Numbered from the stretch's first letter, positions 1 through 11,714 are shown. The stretch is DNA of 64,000 nt from Nicotiana tabacum (GCF_000715075.1 NC_134103.1:73471519-73535518); one strand, 5' to 3'. Notes: a model not told the origin generated them from the sequence alone. Numbers and translations: made by a program.

Positions 1-603
1 TCATTTTCCTAGAAGCTCAGTTTGGTGCCACGTGTCAAATGATGTGGCACGTCAAGTCAAGCGAAAGAGCCATAGGATCATGCCACGTAACAAAATGACA
101 AGGCATGCCAAGTCATATTAAAAGGTTAATGAAATCGCGTCACGTGTGCAAGTGATATGTTCTGGCCAATCAAATACGGCATTGTCACACTTCAATTTGA
201 TTGGTCGGAAAAAGTTTGTTCTTATCATAACTCTTCTCTTCCACAACTATAAATAGAGGTCTTCATAACCCAAAAAATACACCATAAGTGATAACAAGAA
301 GCAAGAAAGAGCTCGTGGATCAAACGCTATAAATTCGTCCACAAGTTTCAAGCTTCAAGCAATCAAGTCCAAGTTCAAGTAATCAAGTTCAAGCTCAAGA
401 ACGAAGAAAAAATCAAGTTCAAGCTCAAGAACGAAGAATAAATCAAGATCAAGCTCAAAGGCCCTTGAATTTATTTACTATTGGAAAGAAGAATCAGAGG
501 ATTCATAGAGATTGTACACTCATATTATTTGAAATCAAATACTACGATTGTTGTAATATTTTTCGGTCTTGATTTAATTTTCTCGACGCAATTTATTGTC
601 TAC
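1..603 (+). repeat. LTR-like retrotransposon fragment with TATA box
   Basis: The stretch looks like a plant LTR promoter. A TATA box (ctataaatag) lies near 248. It is followed by a leader rich in CAAG/TTCAAG words, with short near-tandem copies between about 340 and 460, and the stretch stops at a possible CA terminus near 603. CACGTG and GTGGCACG words occur near the left edge. No primer binding site follows and no coding sequence is attached, so it could be a solo LTR or the 3' LTR of an element lying outside the window. The superfamily cannot be assigned. The small ORFs here have no ATG start or recognisable domain. Confidence 0.45.
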
Positions 604-769
604 ATAAGGGTTGACCCACAACCTTCGGGGCTTTTGCATCTATACCCGGTTTTGGGATCACAATTGAACTTATACCCACTTTGCAAAAAAGTTTGCAAGT
701 GTACCCACTTTACGATCGACTTTAGACTTATCGGACCTGAAATTAAAAAAAATTAGTCTCAAGTGAAAA

Positions 770-1562
770 AATTGCACTTCAAATGCACTTAAGGCCAAAT
801 AGGTCTGAAGTGCAACCAATGGTTTCATGCACTTAAGGCTAATAAGTGTGAAGTAAAAATTTGCACTTCATATGCACTCAAGACCAATAAGTTTGAAGTG
901 AAAATTTGCACTTCAGATGCACTTAAGGCCAAAAAGTCAGAAGTACAACAAACGTTTTCATTAACTTAAGGCCAATAAGTCAGAAGTAAAAATTTGCACT
1001 TCAGATGCACTTAAGGCCAAATAGGTCTGAAGTGTAACCAATAGTTTCATGCACTTAGGCCAAAAAATCTGAAGTGCAACAAACGTTTTCATTCACTTAA
1101 GGCCAATAAGTCTGAAGTGAAAATTTGCACTTCAAATGCACTTAAGGCCAAAAAGTCAGAAGTGCAACAAACGTTTTCATTCACTTATGGCCAATAAGTC
1201 TGAAGTGAAAATTTGCACTTTAGATGCACTTAAGGACAAATAGGTCTGAAGTGTAACCAATGGTTTCGTGCACTTAAGGCTAATAAGTCTGAAGTGCAAA
1301 ATTGCACTTTAGATGCATTTAAGGCCAAAAGGTCTAAAGTGCAACAAACGTTTTGCTACACTTAAGGCCAATAAGTCTGAAGTGAAAAATTACACTTCAG
1401 GTGCACTTAAGGCCAAAAGGTCTGAAGTGCAACAAACGTTTTGCTATACTTAAGGGCAATAAGTCTGAAGTAAAAAATTGCACTTCAGATGCACTTAAGG
1501 CTAAAAGGTCTGAAGTGCAACCAACGTTTTTATGCCCTTAAGGCCAAATAGGACTGAAGTGC
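770..1562. repeat. Tandem array of about 17 palindromic units of ~45 bp
   Basis: Each unit carries the core cacttaaggccaa, then aagtctgaagtg, then ttgcacttcaga. The words TCTGAAGTG and CACTTCAGA are reverse complements, so each unit, and neighbouring units together, can fold. Spacing of the aaggccaa core varies from about 40 to 48 bp. Two spacer flavours alternate irregularly, one with caacaaacgttttcatt and one with gaaaatttgcactt. Units differ by scattered substitutions, so the array is not recent. No reading frame runs through it. Confidence 0.85.
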
Positions 1563-1873
1563 AAATTGCCCAGAAACAGAAAATTGCTCTTCGAATTATA
1601 ACAATTCAATATACGATTTAATACCTAAATCTACTCCAAATGAGCTCAAATTTGAAACATAACCTCCAAATATCATCAGGAACAAATCCCAATCATCAAT
1701 TTGTCAAAATACCAATAAATCTAATGAACCCATTTTGCAATTAAAAAGAAAAAGAAGAAAAAATCCTAAGCAATAGTAAAAAAAAATAAAGCGTTATAAC
1801 AACTCGCCATTGTAAAACATCATAAACAATATTAAAATATGTTCACAACCACCATATAAAATCATTGTCATCC

Positions 1874-1958
1874 GAAGAAGAAGAAGAAGAAGAAGAAGAA
1901 GAAGAAGAAGAAGAAGAAGAAGGAGGAGGAGGAGGAGGAGGACGAGGAGGAGGAAGAG
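1874..1958 (+). repeat. GAA/GGA microsatellite
   Basis: About 16 GAA trinucleotides run into about ten GGA/GAC-type trinucleotides, giving a purine-only strand for roughly 80 bases inside the Mutator-like element. Confidence 0.95.
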
Positions 1959-2089
1959 GTCTGAAGTTGTTTAAAAAGTGGGTACAAATTAAAACTTTTT
2001 TAAAAAAAATAGATACGAGTTAAAACTTTTTTAAAAAGTAGGTATAAGTTAAATGAGTGCCTCGTGCAATTTTTACACAACCTTCTTAG

Positions 2090-2525
2090 GGAAGCCCTTT
2101 CAAATAAAAAGATGGGTTGGGATGTTAAATTCACCAGCCCACTAAATATCATGATATATTTAAAATTAGAAGCATAGAAAAATCATTTTTTAAATTACAC
2201 CAATCAATTATATTCACATAAAGTGAAATCTAGGGAGTACCGTGTAAGTTATGATATGAAATGACCAGGCTTTGTAAGTTAGTATTGATCAATCCATTCA
2301 AAAAATGAATGACATTGTTTATTCAGGAATTAGTTCAATGATCTTTAATTTGAACAATCTTTTTAAACATTTTCTGATAAGATTAACTACACATTCTGAT
2401 CAATAAGACTTTAGTTAAATGTCAATTTTGTTACAAATTTTTAAAAGACAATCTCTACATTCTCATTCGGAAATTAAATACATTAAAATGTTATTTTCCT
2501 AAACCAACGCTGTGTTAAAAGATTA
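2090..2525. other. Intergenic AT-rich sequence
   Basis: No gene, terminal repeat or recognisable motif was found between the Mutator-like element and the SINE. Confidence 0.5.
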
Positions 2526-2529
2526 AAAT

Positions 2530-2715
2530 GAAGACGCTTAAGGGTGTGACATAGTGGTTAACAAAGTAATTTGAGAAGCATGAAATCTCATGTTCAAATT
2601 TTAATAGAGGCAAAAACACTAGGTGACTTACTTCTATCTATCTAAGTCTTCGTGAACAAAGTTATCCGATATTTGTACTGATAAGAGAGATAGCAAAAAA
2701 AAAAAGAAAAAGGAA
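2530..2715 (+). mobile_element. tRNA-derived SINE (Solanaceae type)
   Basis: The sequence matches the layout of a common Solanaceae SINE. It has an A-box-like region (acatagtggttaac), a B-box-like region (gttcaaattttaa), then the family body (ggcaaaaacactaggtga and a ctatctaagtcttcgtg stretch), and it ends in an A-rich tail from about 2693. The B box has decayed (the usual final CC is lost), so this copy is old and probably not transcribed by Pol III. No clear target duplication was seen. Confidence 0.7.
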
Positions 2716-3035
2716 AAAATTAGGACCGAGAAAAATATCGAAAAAATGATATTGTATAGTCACTCTTAAAATAATAGTAAATATATATATATATGTTATA
2801 AATAAAAATTATATAAATTTTATATAATTTTTTGATTACTAAATATAAATAATTTCTGACACGGATTAAAAATATAAAAAAAGCTCAAAAGATATATCAA
2901 AACGATAAAATGCCTACGCGTTGTAGCGTCAACAATACCGAGTAACTAACTTCGCTGTGTCCATTCCTTTGACTCGGTCTTTTTCTATCACATCTTATAT
3001 CTTGCTTATCAGTTACTCTTGTCCAGGGCCGGCGG

Positions 3036-3240
3036 CAGTGGCGGACCCAAGTGGTGTATAGTGGGTTTAACTGAATCCGCTTTATAAAAAAAATATTATT
3101 GTGTATATGTATAAATTAGGATTAAAGTTGTATAAATTTTACATAAATATTTTATTTGAAGCCACTTGATAACTACTATTTTACTACTAAATTTATATAC
3201 TTCTAAGATTGAACCCGCTTGCATAAAATTTTACTACTAT
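3036..3240 (+). repeat. Dispersed repeat beginning 'cagtggcggaccca'
   Basis: The start resembles the CAGNGGCGGA-type ends seen on many hAT-like Solanaceae elements, followed by AT-rich sequence with words such as 'gaacccgcttg'. A related start occurs at 39293. No matching right end or target duplication could be defined, so this may be a fragment. The flanks (2720-3035 and 3241-3980) are AT-rich and hold no recognisable gene. Confidence 0.3.
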
Positions 3241-3990
3241 TTTTTTCGACTATTAGCAACAACAAAAAAAAAAAAAAAGAGATCGAACAAAATTCAATAG
3301 TTTTAACTTTAATCAAAGTTTGTATGTATGTTAGAAATTTATTAAAGTTAAATTTTAAACTCAATTACTAACATTTGAGCTTATTTACAAAAAAGTTAGG
3401 ATCCGTAAAGTTTAAATGCTTGACTTCGCCTTTGTTGTCCCTTATTTGGACAATTCGACTTGATCATATTTATATTTTATCTCACCTTTATGCGGCATTT
3501 TTCTATCCATTTGACATAAGAAAATTAGCACGTAGTAAATATTATATTCAGTGTTATTTTTTAACGTCAAAGTAATTTTAAGTTAATTCAATTCATTTAT
3601 CTTAAAAACTAATCAAATTGAAAACTCATAATTATTAAAGTAACGTCTGAATGGCAGTGGATAACATTCTTATTTTTAACTAAAGATTGTGGTGAATAAA
3701 TAGAATCATTTCACCATTAGCCAGATGTCTAGTTTGAGTCTGAATGATTTTCTTAATTAAAAATCTTATGTGGTATGAATCTGAATTAATTGGAGCCTAA
3801 AAGCATATCCGAAAAAATTGAGAGAAATCATTTTTTTTTTTAACTCGTGATGTGAACGTAGTTGGTCAATTTAGCTTTAGCATATGTTAATTATGTTCTC
3901 AATTATTTTATTTAATTTATCCACATGTCTTTAACAATGTTGTATCTTTTTTTTTCTTAATTAGTGCGGGTGAAGTTCCTAGGTTGGTGG

Positions 3991-4587
3991 CAGAGACGGC
4001 TTAACAGCCAAGCCACTAAAGCGGTCACTTTAGGCCTCACAAAAATAGAGACCCAAAAGCAACACTTTTTATATGTAACTTAAATATTTATTGTACTTAT
4101 TATTATGTGAGTAGTTAGTTGAGAAAATTCTAATGAAAGTGAAAGGTTATTAAATGTGCACATAATTTCTAATTCTTCTCATTCCAACTTGAACAAATTC
4201 TATTTGCAACTCTAACTTTATAAGATATTTTTTTTCAAGGTCTCTCTAGGTATGCTTCAAGCTAATTAGATCGTAAAAAATCATAATTGATTTGTTTATC
4301 ATCTTTATAATACAAATTCCCGTATGATTATTACTTTGGCAGGCAATAATACATAGTGAGTTATATTGACGGTCAAGTGAAAAAAATTTAAAATGAAACT
4401 TAATAAAGTCTTATCAAAAGTTAGTACTGTTTCAACAAAGATTAAATGGATCGTCAAGATTAAATTGCATTTCAAAAAAATAAAAAATATAATCATTAAA
4501 CAAAAATATCTAAAATTATTAAACAAGTTAAGGCATCTTATCACGGCTTATTTTTAGGCCTCCAACACCACCACTGAACCGCCTCTG
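3991..4587. mobile_element. Non-autonomous hAT-type element with 8-bp TSD
   Basis: Terminal inverted repeats are visible: cagagacggctt at the left and cagaggcggttc at the right (read in reverse). The element is flanked by a perfect 8-bp direct repeat, gttggtgg, at 3983-3990 and 4588-4595. An 8-bp duplication with CAG-starting TIRs fits the hAT superfamily. The 597-bp interior is AT-rich without a transposase. It ends about 240 bp beyond the stop codon of the minus-strand ERF gene. Confidence 0.82.
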
Positions 4588-4827
4588 GTTGGTGGCCATC
4601 AAAATCACCAGGTGATTTCTCTTAAGTTTCTCGGGCCCCACAATGTGTAATATTTCCCGTACAAAATCCAAATTCATTCTTGTACTATGCTCAAGTACAA
4701 TTTATGATACAATCTGAATAAAGCAAAGAAAAAAGAAGTACATCCAAAATTGGAAATATTCAGTAGCCCAGATTTGCTAAAACTAAATGGGCATACAATT
4801 CTCGCCTCCAATTCTTGAAATTGCAAA

Positions 4828-5601
4828 TCAGAAGCTATGAGCAATATTGCCTCCGGTAGAATCAGAAGATTTGCCATTGAAATCCATTATCCTCAAGCAA
4901 TCTTGAATCTCATTGTCCGATGCCATTAATTGATCCCAGAACTCTTCTTCGTTTCCTATACCAAAAGCTGTGTTAGTTCCCTGCTGCAACTGTACAGGCT
5001 CTTGTTGTTGTTGGGATATAGATAATGTAGTACTAGTAGTTGCATTCTGCTGTTGAATTGATGTGTAATCTGCAAAGGAGAAATTAAGTTTAGCTCTAGG
5101 ACCTCTAAATTCAATTGCAGCTTTATCATAAGCTCGAGCAGCATCCTCTGCTGTATTAAAAGTTCCAAGCCATACTCTAGCTGCCCTTCTTGGATCTCTA
5201 ATTTCCGCTGCCCATTTTCCCCACGGTCTCTGTCTCACTCCTCTGTAATTCTTCTTCTGTTTTTTCTTGACAACTACAGTCTTTGTCTTCTTGTTATTAT
5301 CACCAGCAAATGGAACTCCAAAATAGTTGCAACCTAAACACCCTTTTATTTTACAGAATTGACATGGCTCTGGTTCTGTTGGAACCCGAAACAGAGGAGG
5401 CTCTAAACTTGACATGCTCGTAGATGGTGAAGAAGATGAAATTATATATTGAAATTCTTGAGTTGTATCACCTGTTATAACATTTGTTAAAGCAGCAACC
5501 ATAATAGAAAACTCTTGTTCATCTGTGAACTTTGGCTGTGAAATTAGATGGTTGATTGAAGCAGTTTCCTCTTGTTTAGCTCTTTTGGTTGACCACTGCA
5601 T
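4828..5601 (-). CDS. AP2/ERF transcription factor, ERF109/RRTF1-like (group X)
   Basis: This is an intronless 257-residue protein. A single AP2/ERF DNA-binding domain lies at about residues 119-175, with the [19 protein letters not shown] and WLGTF motifs and the Ala and Asp positions typical of the ERF subfamily. Upstream is a Cys cluster, C80-x2-C83-x4-C88-x2-C91 ([12 protein letters not shown]), the CMX-2 motif of group X. It resembles Arabidopsis ERF109/RRTF1, a redox-, wound- and jasmonate-responsive nuclear activator that binds GCC-box-type sites. A Lys-rich stretch at residues 104-117 is a likely nuclear localisation signal, and the C-terminal third is Gln-rich. The start is supported by a near-identical N terminus in the paralogue at 19985. 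The precise orthologue name is inferred from the Cys motif. Confidence 0.95.
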   Translation of the reverse strand: MQWSTKRAKQEETASINHLISQPKFTDEQEFSIMVAALTNVITGDTTQEFQYIISSSSPSTSMSSLEPPLFRVPTEPEPCQFCKIKGCLGCNYFGVPFAGDNNKKTKTVVVKKKQKKNYRGVRQRPWGKWAAEIRDPRRAARVWLGTFNTAEDAARAYDKAAIEFRGPRAKLNFSFADYTSIQQQNATTSTTLSISQQQQEPVQLQQGTNTAFGIGNEEEFWDQLMASDNEIQDCLRIMDFNGKSSDSTGGNIAHSF

Positions 5602-6040
5602 TGTTGAAATTTGAAAATGTGTAAACTTTGGTCTTTGGGTTTCAGATAGTTTTCTGGTTTGCTAGTTCTGTGCTTATATATAAGAGGAAAAATGAACAAC
5701 GTGGATAAGCAAAGTTATAGTAATACACTTTTGGTACACGGGTTTGATTTTTAGCTTAGCTGGCATATTAAATTAGTTTAGTTTTGTGGGCACGTGGGAA
5801 TTTAGATGATGAAGTTGACATATTGGTTTCTAGTGGGTTTGGAGGTTACGTGGCGGTTATACGGGTCGGATTTCGGGTAATACTTGATGACATGGCAGGG
5901 GAGGAAGCGTTGACACGGTGAACTATGACGTAATGTCTTACCGAAGGAGAAGGGTTTGGAATTTTTGGGAGACAAGAATGGGGACAGTTGGCAGTCAAAT
6001 GTTGCCTTGAAATCAAAAGGACCAAACGACCACATCTACC
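5602..6040 (-). promoter_or_regulatory. Promoter of the minus-strand ERF gene
   Basis: Read on the minus strand, it has a TATA box (tatatataag, 5675-5683), a ccacgttg word, a G-box CACGTG (5791-5796, about 190 bp before the ATG) and a TGACGTAA element (5926-5933) of the TGACG/as-1 type. Several blocks match the promoter of the second ERF copy: the G-box region (ttcccacgtgcccacaaaa), gccatgtcatcaagtattac, cccgtataaccgccac and the 5' UTR. The shared blocks in the same order suggest that the regulatory region was duplicated with the gene and kept. Confidence 0.75.
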
Positions 6041-6059
6041 CAATTTCCGTACTACTCTT

Positions 6060-7270
6060 TTGTCTAATTTTTATAGTAACAGTATGAATGAATTTAATGT
6101 TTAAAATGTTAAATTTCATTATATTTTATATTAGTGATAGTTGAAGAAAATAATACTACCAAGTTTAAGGACCCACATATATATTATTGTTTACCGTTGA
6201 AACGGATAACAATTAAATTTATACGCGATTTTAGTAATACATGGATTGATTCAATACAAGTAATCAAGAATGTTAGATAAACGAATTAAAGATAAAATAA
6301 ATAACCAAACCAGTTGTGATGTATTGATCTAATACATGCAGTCATGTCTTCGCTTCATTGACCCACCGAAAAATCGGGGTATATGTTACTCCCGATTTTA
6401 CCCGTATATAATTGTATACCTTATTTAATTAATAGAAGAAACATACATCAAAGTTCAAATTTTATTAGTTCTTCTTTTCATTTGTATAAACTGCTAAATA
6501 TGTTTCTTTCAAGCATTAACTGACCAAGTTAGTTTTGTATCGAAGTATCCTGACTTCATAACAAAATTTAATCGTCTAATTGGATCAAATACAGAAGAAA
6601 AGAAAACATTAGTTGTCACAAATAAAAAGCTCTCGAGTATCACATGATCATAACAGGTTAACATCGTGAGCAGTTATTTAGTGTATATTAACAACGCACC
6701 CTTTTTGTGTAACCATCTAATATTTGAAGCTTCTTCCCTCGACTAATTCAAATTCATATCGAATAATTTATTAAGGGAGTAAATCAATCCTTATTAAAAA
6801 AAAATTTATTTCTAAGATTTAAATTCAAGACTTTTATTTAAAGATGAAAAGATCTCAATCATCCAACCACACTCCTCTCTGATAACGTCTAGGCATGTAT
6901 TATTATCCGATAACCAAGACTCAAAGTGGACTAGGGTCGACATGCTAGTTTGGTCATATGGGTCGACTTGATAGCTATTGCCTATTGCTTGATCACAGTT
7001 GCTGAGCCACATACAACCAAAATGATTCAAATAGAATCCTCTTTGGCAAAATGTTATACTGCATAAATATAAGGTCAAAATAATTTTTTACACATATATA
7101 GAATTTAAAATTTCCTTAACATAAGAGAAAATATATTTAAATCACAAATATGATATTTTTGGATATTTTAGAATCTCCTTATTAGAATTCTTGACTCCAC
7201 CGTTGCTCACCCTATAATAAATTCCAGCCAAAGGAAAAATGTACACTTATTCGAGCTTGGAGGAGTCGAT
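6060..7270. other. Intergenic AT-rich sequence
   Basis: No open frame with recognisable similarity, no terminal repeats and no RNA gene was seen here. Short minus-strand frames near 6812-7078 have no domain or codon pattern to support them. Confidence 0.5.
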
Positions 7271-7279
7271 CGGGTTATA

Positions 7280-7850
7280 AATATAGTATTCTTTTATGGG
7301 GTTCGTATGGATAAAAAATTATCTTTGATATGATTAAACCGTATCAGAATTAAGAAGGCCTTCATGGGCCGCTACATGTCACCAGTATGACTTAGATAAA
7401 GGCTTGCCCAAGGTCGAAGTGGTCTCTTAAGAGATGAAGATCAAGGTCGAGGCCGAGCATTTGTCTTAGACAATATAATAACGGCTAATTTTAGGATAAG
7501 ATATTAAAGAGAATATTCTAGTGGATATTCTCTATACCTGTACTATTACGTTTTTTAGGTATATGTTCCCTATAAATAGAAAGAGATATAACTATAGGGG
7601 ACATAAGATATTCACTTGTAAGATAACACTTGGACATTCTCTGAGGAATCTGATTTTATTGTACACATACAAAATATACCTTTTTCTTGAGATTCTTGTC
7701 GAACTACTCCCTACGATCCAAGAACGGTCTGAATATTCAAAAACTCATCAATCAATCATCATTGTCAGAAAGAATATCTTCAAATCTCCCCCTTTTCGGA
7801 TTACTCACACGCTCCTATTTACTTAAATATTATTTATTACTATTTATTGT
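7280..7850 (+). repeat. LTR-like fragment with TATA box
   Basis: This has the layout of a plant LTR promoter region: a TATA box (ccctataaatagaaag) near 7570, then a leader with gtacacatacaaaatat and a C/T-rich stretch. Neither terminus nor a PBS can be fixed, so it may be a remnant. The small frames across it look non-coding. Confidence 0.4.
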
Positions 7851-7954
7851 TACTAGGAGGAAGACATGTGTCAAGTTAAAAGATACGTGGAGTAAAATTG
7901 AAGAGTAAAGAGGATTCTAGAGGAAGATTCAGCGTTCTTCATCCTTTTTCATCA

Positions 7955-8000
7955 CCAGTATATGTACCCGTGCGTTGCGCGATGAATATTAAATATAGTT
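7955..8000 (-). mobile_element. Possible Helitron 3' terminus
   Basis: Read on the minus strand it shows cgcgcaacgcacgggtac, then atatactgg followed by T. This resembles Helitron 3' ends (GC-rich short hairpin, about ten bases, CTRR, T). The hairpin is weak (three paired bases). No 5' TC terminus could be chosen between here and 8690, a stretch in which nothing else was recognised. Confidence 0.3.
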
Positions 8001-8699
8001 TTTCATAAAAAACTATTACTTAAAAAATATGGTAGACACAAAGGAGCATGCAAATGCTATTATTTTATGAACCTGTATTTTCAAACATTCAAGTCATAAT
8101 GAAACATATGTATCCATTGAAAAATAGCTAGTGAGGAAAGCATTCATAAGAAAATACAATCTTGGATGATTTGCCATATTCTAATTCTCAAACAAATGTA
8201 TTAGTAGCATTTGAAAATGGCCATTTCCACTACACGATATGTTGGCACAAATTAATAAAGTTCCTCTTAAAGGCACAAAACATAATCTTCCTTTGATTCG
8301 GTTTCAAACCGTCAAGCATCGATGAAATTGACCTTTGAATGTCAGCCATTGAAAACAGAATAAGCTCTTGGTTAACAAATTTAGTGTACGAAATATACTT
8401 TTCTTTCTAGTTTAGATGGGTATCAGGCTGCAAAGCATAAAAAATAAAGAATGATTAGTCAAATTAGGAAATTTTGGATGTATGCTAATCAAACTATAAT
8501 AAAAGTATTAATGGTCCCAACCTCAAGTTGTCTACGCCAATTCTTCCTTGCTTATATCTTCTTCTGATTGAAATCAAGTTCTATGGATTCCCCATCTTAG
8601 TTACCCATCCAGACAATTTTTTCCGTGTTTCTAAAGATCTTGAAAGTACTAGTTTCCTTATTTTGAAGTACTTGTTCCAAACCCCTATCAAAGCAGTAA

Positions 8700-8916
8700 A
8701 CAACAACAACAACATTAACAACAACCCAGTAGAATTTCACTAGTGGGGATTCAGGTGGGTAATGTGTACGCAGACCTTACCCCTACCCTGGGTAGAGAGG
8801 TTATTTCCGATAGACCATCGGTTTCCTCCCTCCAAGAAATCCCCACCTTGCTCTTGGGGTGACTTGAACTCACAACCTCTTGGTTGTAAGTGGAGGGTGC
8901 TCACCACTAGAGCAAA
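8700..8916 (-). mobile_element. tRNA-derived SINE, interrupted by the chromovirus
   Basis: On the minus strand it reads as a Solanaceae SINE. The A box lies in the ctctagtggtgagcacc region (about 8897-8912) and the B box in gagttcaagtcacc (about 8860-8876). The conserved body gggtaaggtctgcgtacac and a TTG-rich 3' tail (8700-8727) follow. Its 5' end is missing here: the text breaks at 8916 where an LTR begins and resumes beyond that element at 17751 (acaacccactcttgtc), completing the SINE head. Confidence 0.85.
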
Positions 8917-10191
8917 TGTCACATCCCAAACTCCCTCTGTATAACGTCGTGACGGCACCTAGTCTCTATAACTAGGTAAGCCTAATAAATTGCGGAAAAT
9001 AACATAACGAAAGTAAAACTTGGCAACTAACAGCAGTGGATAATTGAATAACTAGTAACAATACCGCTCGGCATGTACAATAACCAATACTTTATAAATA
9101 CATAGTCTTCCCAAAACTCGAAACATCATAAGTCACAAGCTACAGAAGGAAACTAGTATCTCTATACACCAGAGTCTAACAAAAGAAGTACGGAAGGTAA
9201 ATGACATAGGAGAGAATAGAGGGGGACTCCGAGTTTTGCGGACGCGACAAATGTACCTTGAAGTCTCCGTACAATAGCAAGCACTCCCAGGTAGTAGCGG
9301 GGCTGATAGAAAGCAGCTGGATCTGCACACAAAAAATGTGCAGAAGAGTAGCATGAGTACACTACAATGGTACCCAGTAAATGCCAAGCCTAAACTCGGT
9401 CAAGTAGTGACGAGGTCAGGTCAGGACCACTGGTAAATAATAAATAAGACAAGAGAATATACAGTATTATAAGAGACTATAATTAAACAAAAGGAAACAA
9501 AGCAAGGCAACAATACAACACACATGGGTAAACAACAAGGGATCTCCCGAGATACCGTCTTGTAGTCCCAAAATAAATATGCAGGAAAAACTCCCGAGGT
9601 ACCGCCTCGTAGTCTCAAAATAAATATACAGGGAGAACTCCCGAGGTACCGCCTCGTAGTCTCAAAAGTAAATGTGCATGGAGAACTCCCAAGGAACTTA
9701 ATGAACTTGAAACTTTAAATTTCTAAAACTGATGTCGAAACCTATCAAACCACATCCGATTGACCCCAAATTTTACACACAAGTTATATTCAACCCTTCG
9801 GACCTACTCCAACTTCCGAAATCGGAATCCGACCCCGATATAAAAAAGTCCACTATCGGTCAAAACCTCCAAAAATTCGACTTTCGCAAATTTAAGCCTA
9901 AATCAACTACAGACCTCCAATTCACATTCCGGACATGCTCCTAAGTCCAAAATCACCCAACGGAGTTAATAGAACCGACGAAACTCCATTCTAGAGTCGT
10001 CTTTACACAGTTCCAACTACGGTCAAAATCCTAAGACTTAAGCTTCCGTTTTAAGGACTAAGTGTCCCAAAACACTCCGAACACACAACCAAAGCCTTCC
10101 GGCAAGTCACATAAATAGAAAGAGATTTGGGGAAAGCACTAAATAGGGGATCAGGGCTATAACTCTCAAAACGACCGACCGGGTCGTTACA
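8917..10191 (-). repeat. 3' LTR of the chromovirus, internally deleted
   Basis: This LTR is 1275 bp against 2447 bp for its partner. Alignment by eye shows it lacks a contiguous segment equal to about 16181-17256 of the other LTR (1076 bp), with aac at both edges of the missing block. It also carries four rather than six copies of a 48-bp repeat (about 9538-9705, last copy cut by the deletion). These two differences add up to the full 1172-bp gap. Confidence 0.9.
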
Positions 10192-10206
10192 TCCTCCCTC
10201 TCTTAA
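10192..10206 (-). other. Polypurine tract of the chromovirus
   Basis: On the minus strand aagagagggagga directly precedes the 3' LTR start TGTAACGACC, as expected for the plus-strand primer of reverse transcription. Confidence 0.85.
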
Positions 10207-10211
10207 AACAA

Positions 10212-10598
10212 TCATTCGTCCTCGAACGAGTATAGAGACATACGCGAAGTGGTGAACAGATGAGGATAATGGTTGTGCATATCATGCTCGATCTCCCAAG
10301 TGGCCACCTTGACCAGCTGACCCCTCCAATGAACCTTCACGGAGGCAATGTTCTTTGACCTCAGCTTTCGAACCTGCCTGTCCAAAATAGCCATTGGCTC
10401 CTCAACATAAGATAGATCTGTGTCCAACTGGACTGAGCTGAAATCCTGCACATGAGACGAATCATCGTGATACTTTCGGAGCATAGAAACATAGAATGCC
10501 GGATGAACTCTTGCTAGATTGGGAGGTAAGGCAAGCTCATAAGCAACCTCCCCAACACGCCGCAACACCTCAAAGGGACCAATGAACCTTGGGCTCAA
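10212..10598 (-). pseudogene. Chromovirus integrase C terminus and chromodomain-like tail
   Basis: The first part has the integrase C-terminal signature ([20 protein letters not shown], then [20 protein letters not shown]). It is followed by a chromodomain-like end (VKVHWRGQ, then ATWEIE and a YPHLF terminus), the arrangement typical of Tekay-type elements, where it is thought to direct insertion into heterochromatin. It is separated from the integrase core by stops between 10599 and 10718, so it is part of a broken polyprotein. Confidence 0.85.
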
Positions 10599-10718
10599 CT
10601 TTCCCTACTTCCCGAACCTTATAACGCCCTTCATAGGCGAAACCCGAAGCAAGACCCGCTCTTCAACCATGAATGCAACATCGCGAACCTTCCGATCCGC
10701 ATAACTCTTCTGTCTGGA

Positions 10719-11702
10719 CTAGGCTGTGCGAAGTCGATCCTGAATCACCTTAACCTTTTCCAAAGCATCATGAACCAAGTTTGTACCCAATAATCTAGCC
10801 TCGCCTGGCTCAAACCAATCCACTGGAGACCGACACCGCCTACCATATAGAGCCTCATACGGTGCCATCTGGATGCTCGACTGATAACTATTATTGTAGG
10901 CAAACTCCACAAGTGGCAAGCATTGATCCCAAGAACCTTCAAAATCTATCACACACGCACAGAGCATATCCTCTAATATCTGAATAGTGCGCTCGGACTG
11001 CCCGTTCGTCTGAGGGTGAAATGTTGTGCTCAGCTCCACTCGAGTACCTAACTCATATTGTACGACCCTACAGAATCGTGATGTAAACTGCGTACCCCAG
11101 TCAGAGATGATAGATACTGGTATACCATGAAGCCTGACGATCTCGCAGATATGAATTCAAGCCAGTTGCTCGGAAGAATAAGTAGTCATCATAGGATGGA
11201 AATGAGCTGACTTTGTCAGCCTATCCACAATCACCCAAACTGCATCAAACCTCTGCTGAGTCCGTGGGAGTCCAACAACAAAATCCATAGTGATCCGCTC
11301 CCATTTCCACTCCGGAATCTCTAACTTCTGAAGCAATCCACCTGGCCGTTGATGCTCATACTTCACCTGCTGGAAATTTAGACACCGAGCTATATACTCT
11401 ACTATGTACTTCTTCATTCTCCTCCACCAGTAATGCTGTCTCAAGTCCTGATACATCTTCGCGGCACCCGGATGAATAGAATACCGCGAACTGTGAGCCT
11501 CCTGGAGAATCAACTCACGCAAACTATCTACATTGGGCACACATAGCCTACCCTGCATCCTCAATGCATTATCATCCCCAATAGTGACCTCCTTAGTATC
11601 ACCGTGCTGGACCGTGTCCTTAAGGATAAGCAGATGGGGGTCATCATACTTACGTTCCCTGCTACGATCATAAAGAGAAGACCGAGAGACCACACAAGCC
11701 AA
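10719..11702 (-). pseudogene. Chromovirus integrase, broken
   Basis: The upstream piece (11157-11702) holds the N-terminal zinc-binding region. The two His are present, but the second Cys of the CxxC pair reads Phe (CLNF). It continues into the catalytic core start (WKWERITMDFVVGLP, VDRLTKSAHF). The downstream piece (10719-11039) holds the core end (HPQTNGQSERTIQILEDMLR-type motif with Glu, and ALYGRRCRSP). A stop near 11157 and others between 11040 and 11156 break the frame. Both pieces are in the same frame as RT and RNase H. Confidence 0.88.
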
Positions 11703-11714
11703 TACTCGACTAGG

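Larger units (their letters stand above)
627..2075. mobile_element. Non-autonomous Mutator-like element with palindromic repeat array
   Basis: The element is bounded by a perfect 10-bp direct repeat (cacaaccttc at 617-626 and 2076-2085), a length expected of a MULE target duplication. The ends are inverted relatives: the left arm has cttttgca and aacttatacccacttt, and the right arm read in reverse has aattgca and aacttatacctacttt, both followed by A-rich and AAGTTT words. Between the arms lie a long array of about 45-bp units (770-1562) and a GAA/GGA microsatellite. No transposase is encoded. The arms are diverged, so the superfamily call rests on duplication length and layout. Confidence 0.55.

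Noticed and set aside
8740..8958. Short frames in the SINE and LTR start
   Set aside because: They cross the SINE promoter boxes and the LTR boundary; a non-coding element explains them.
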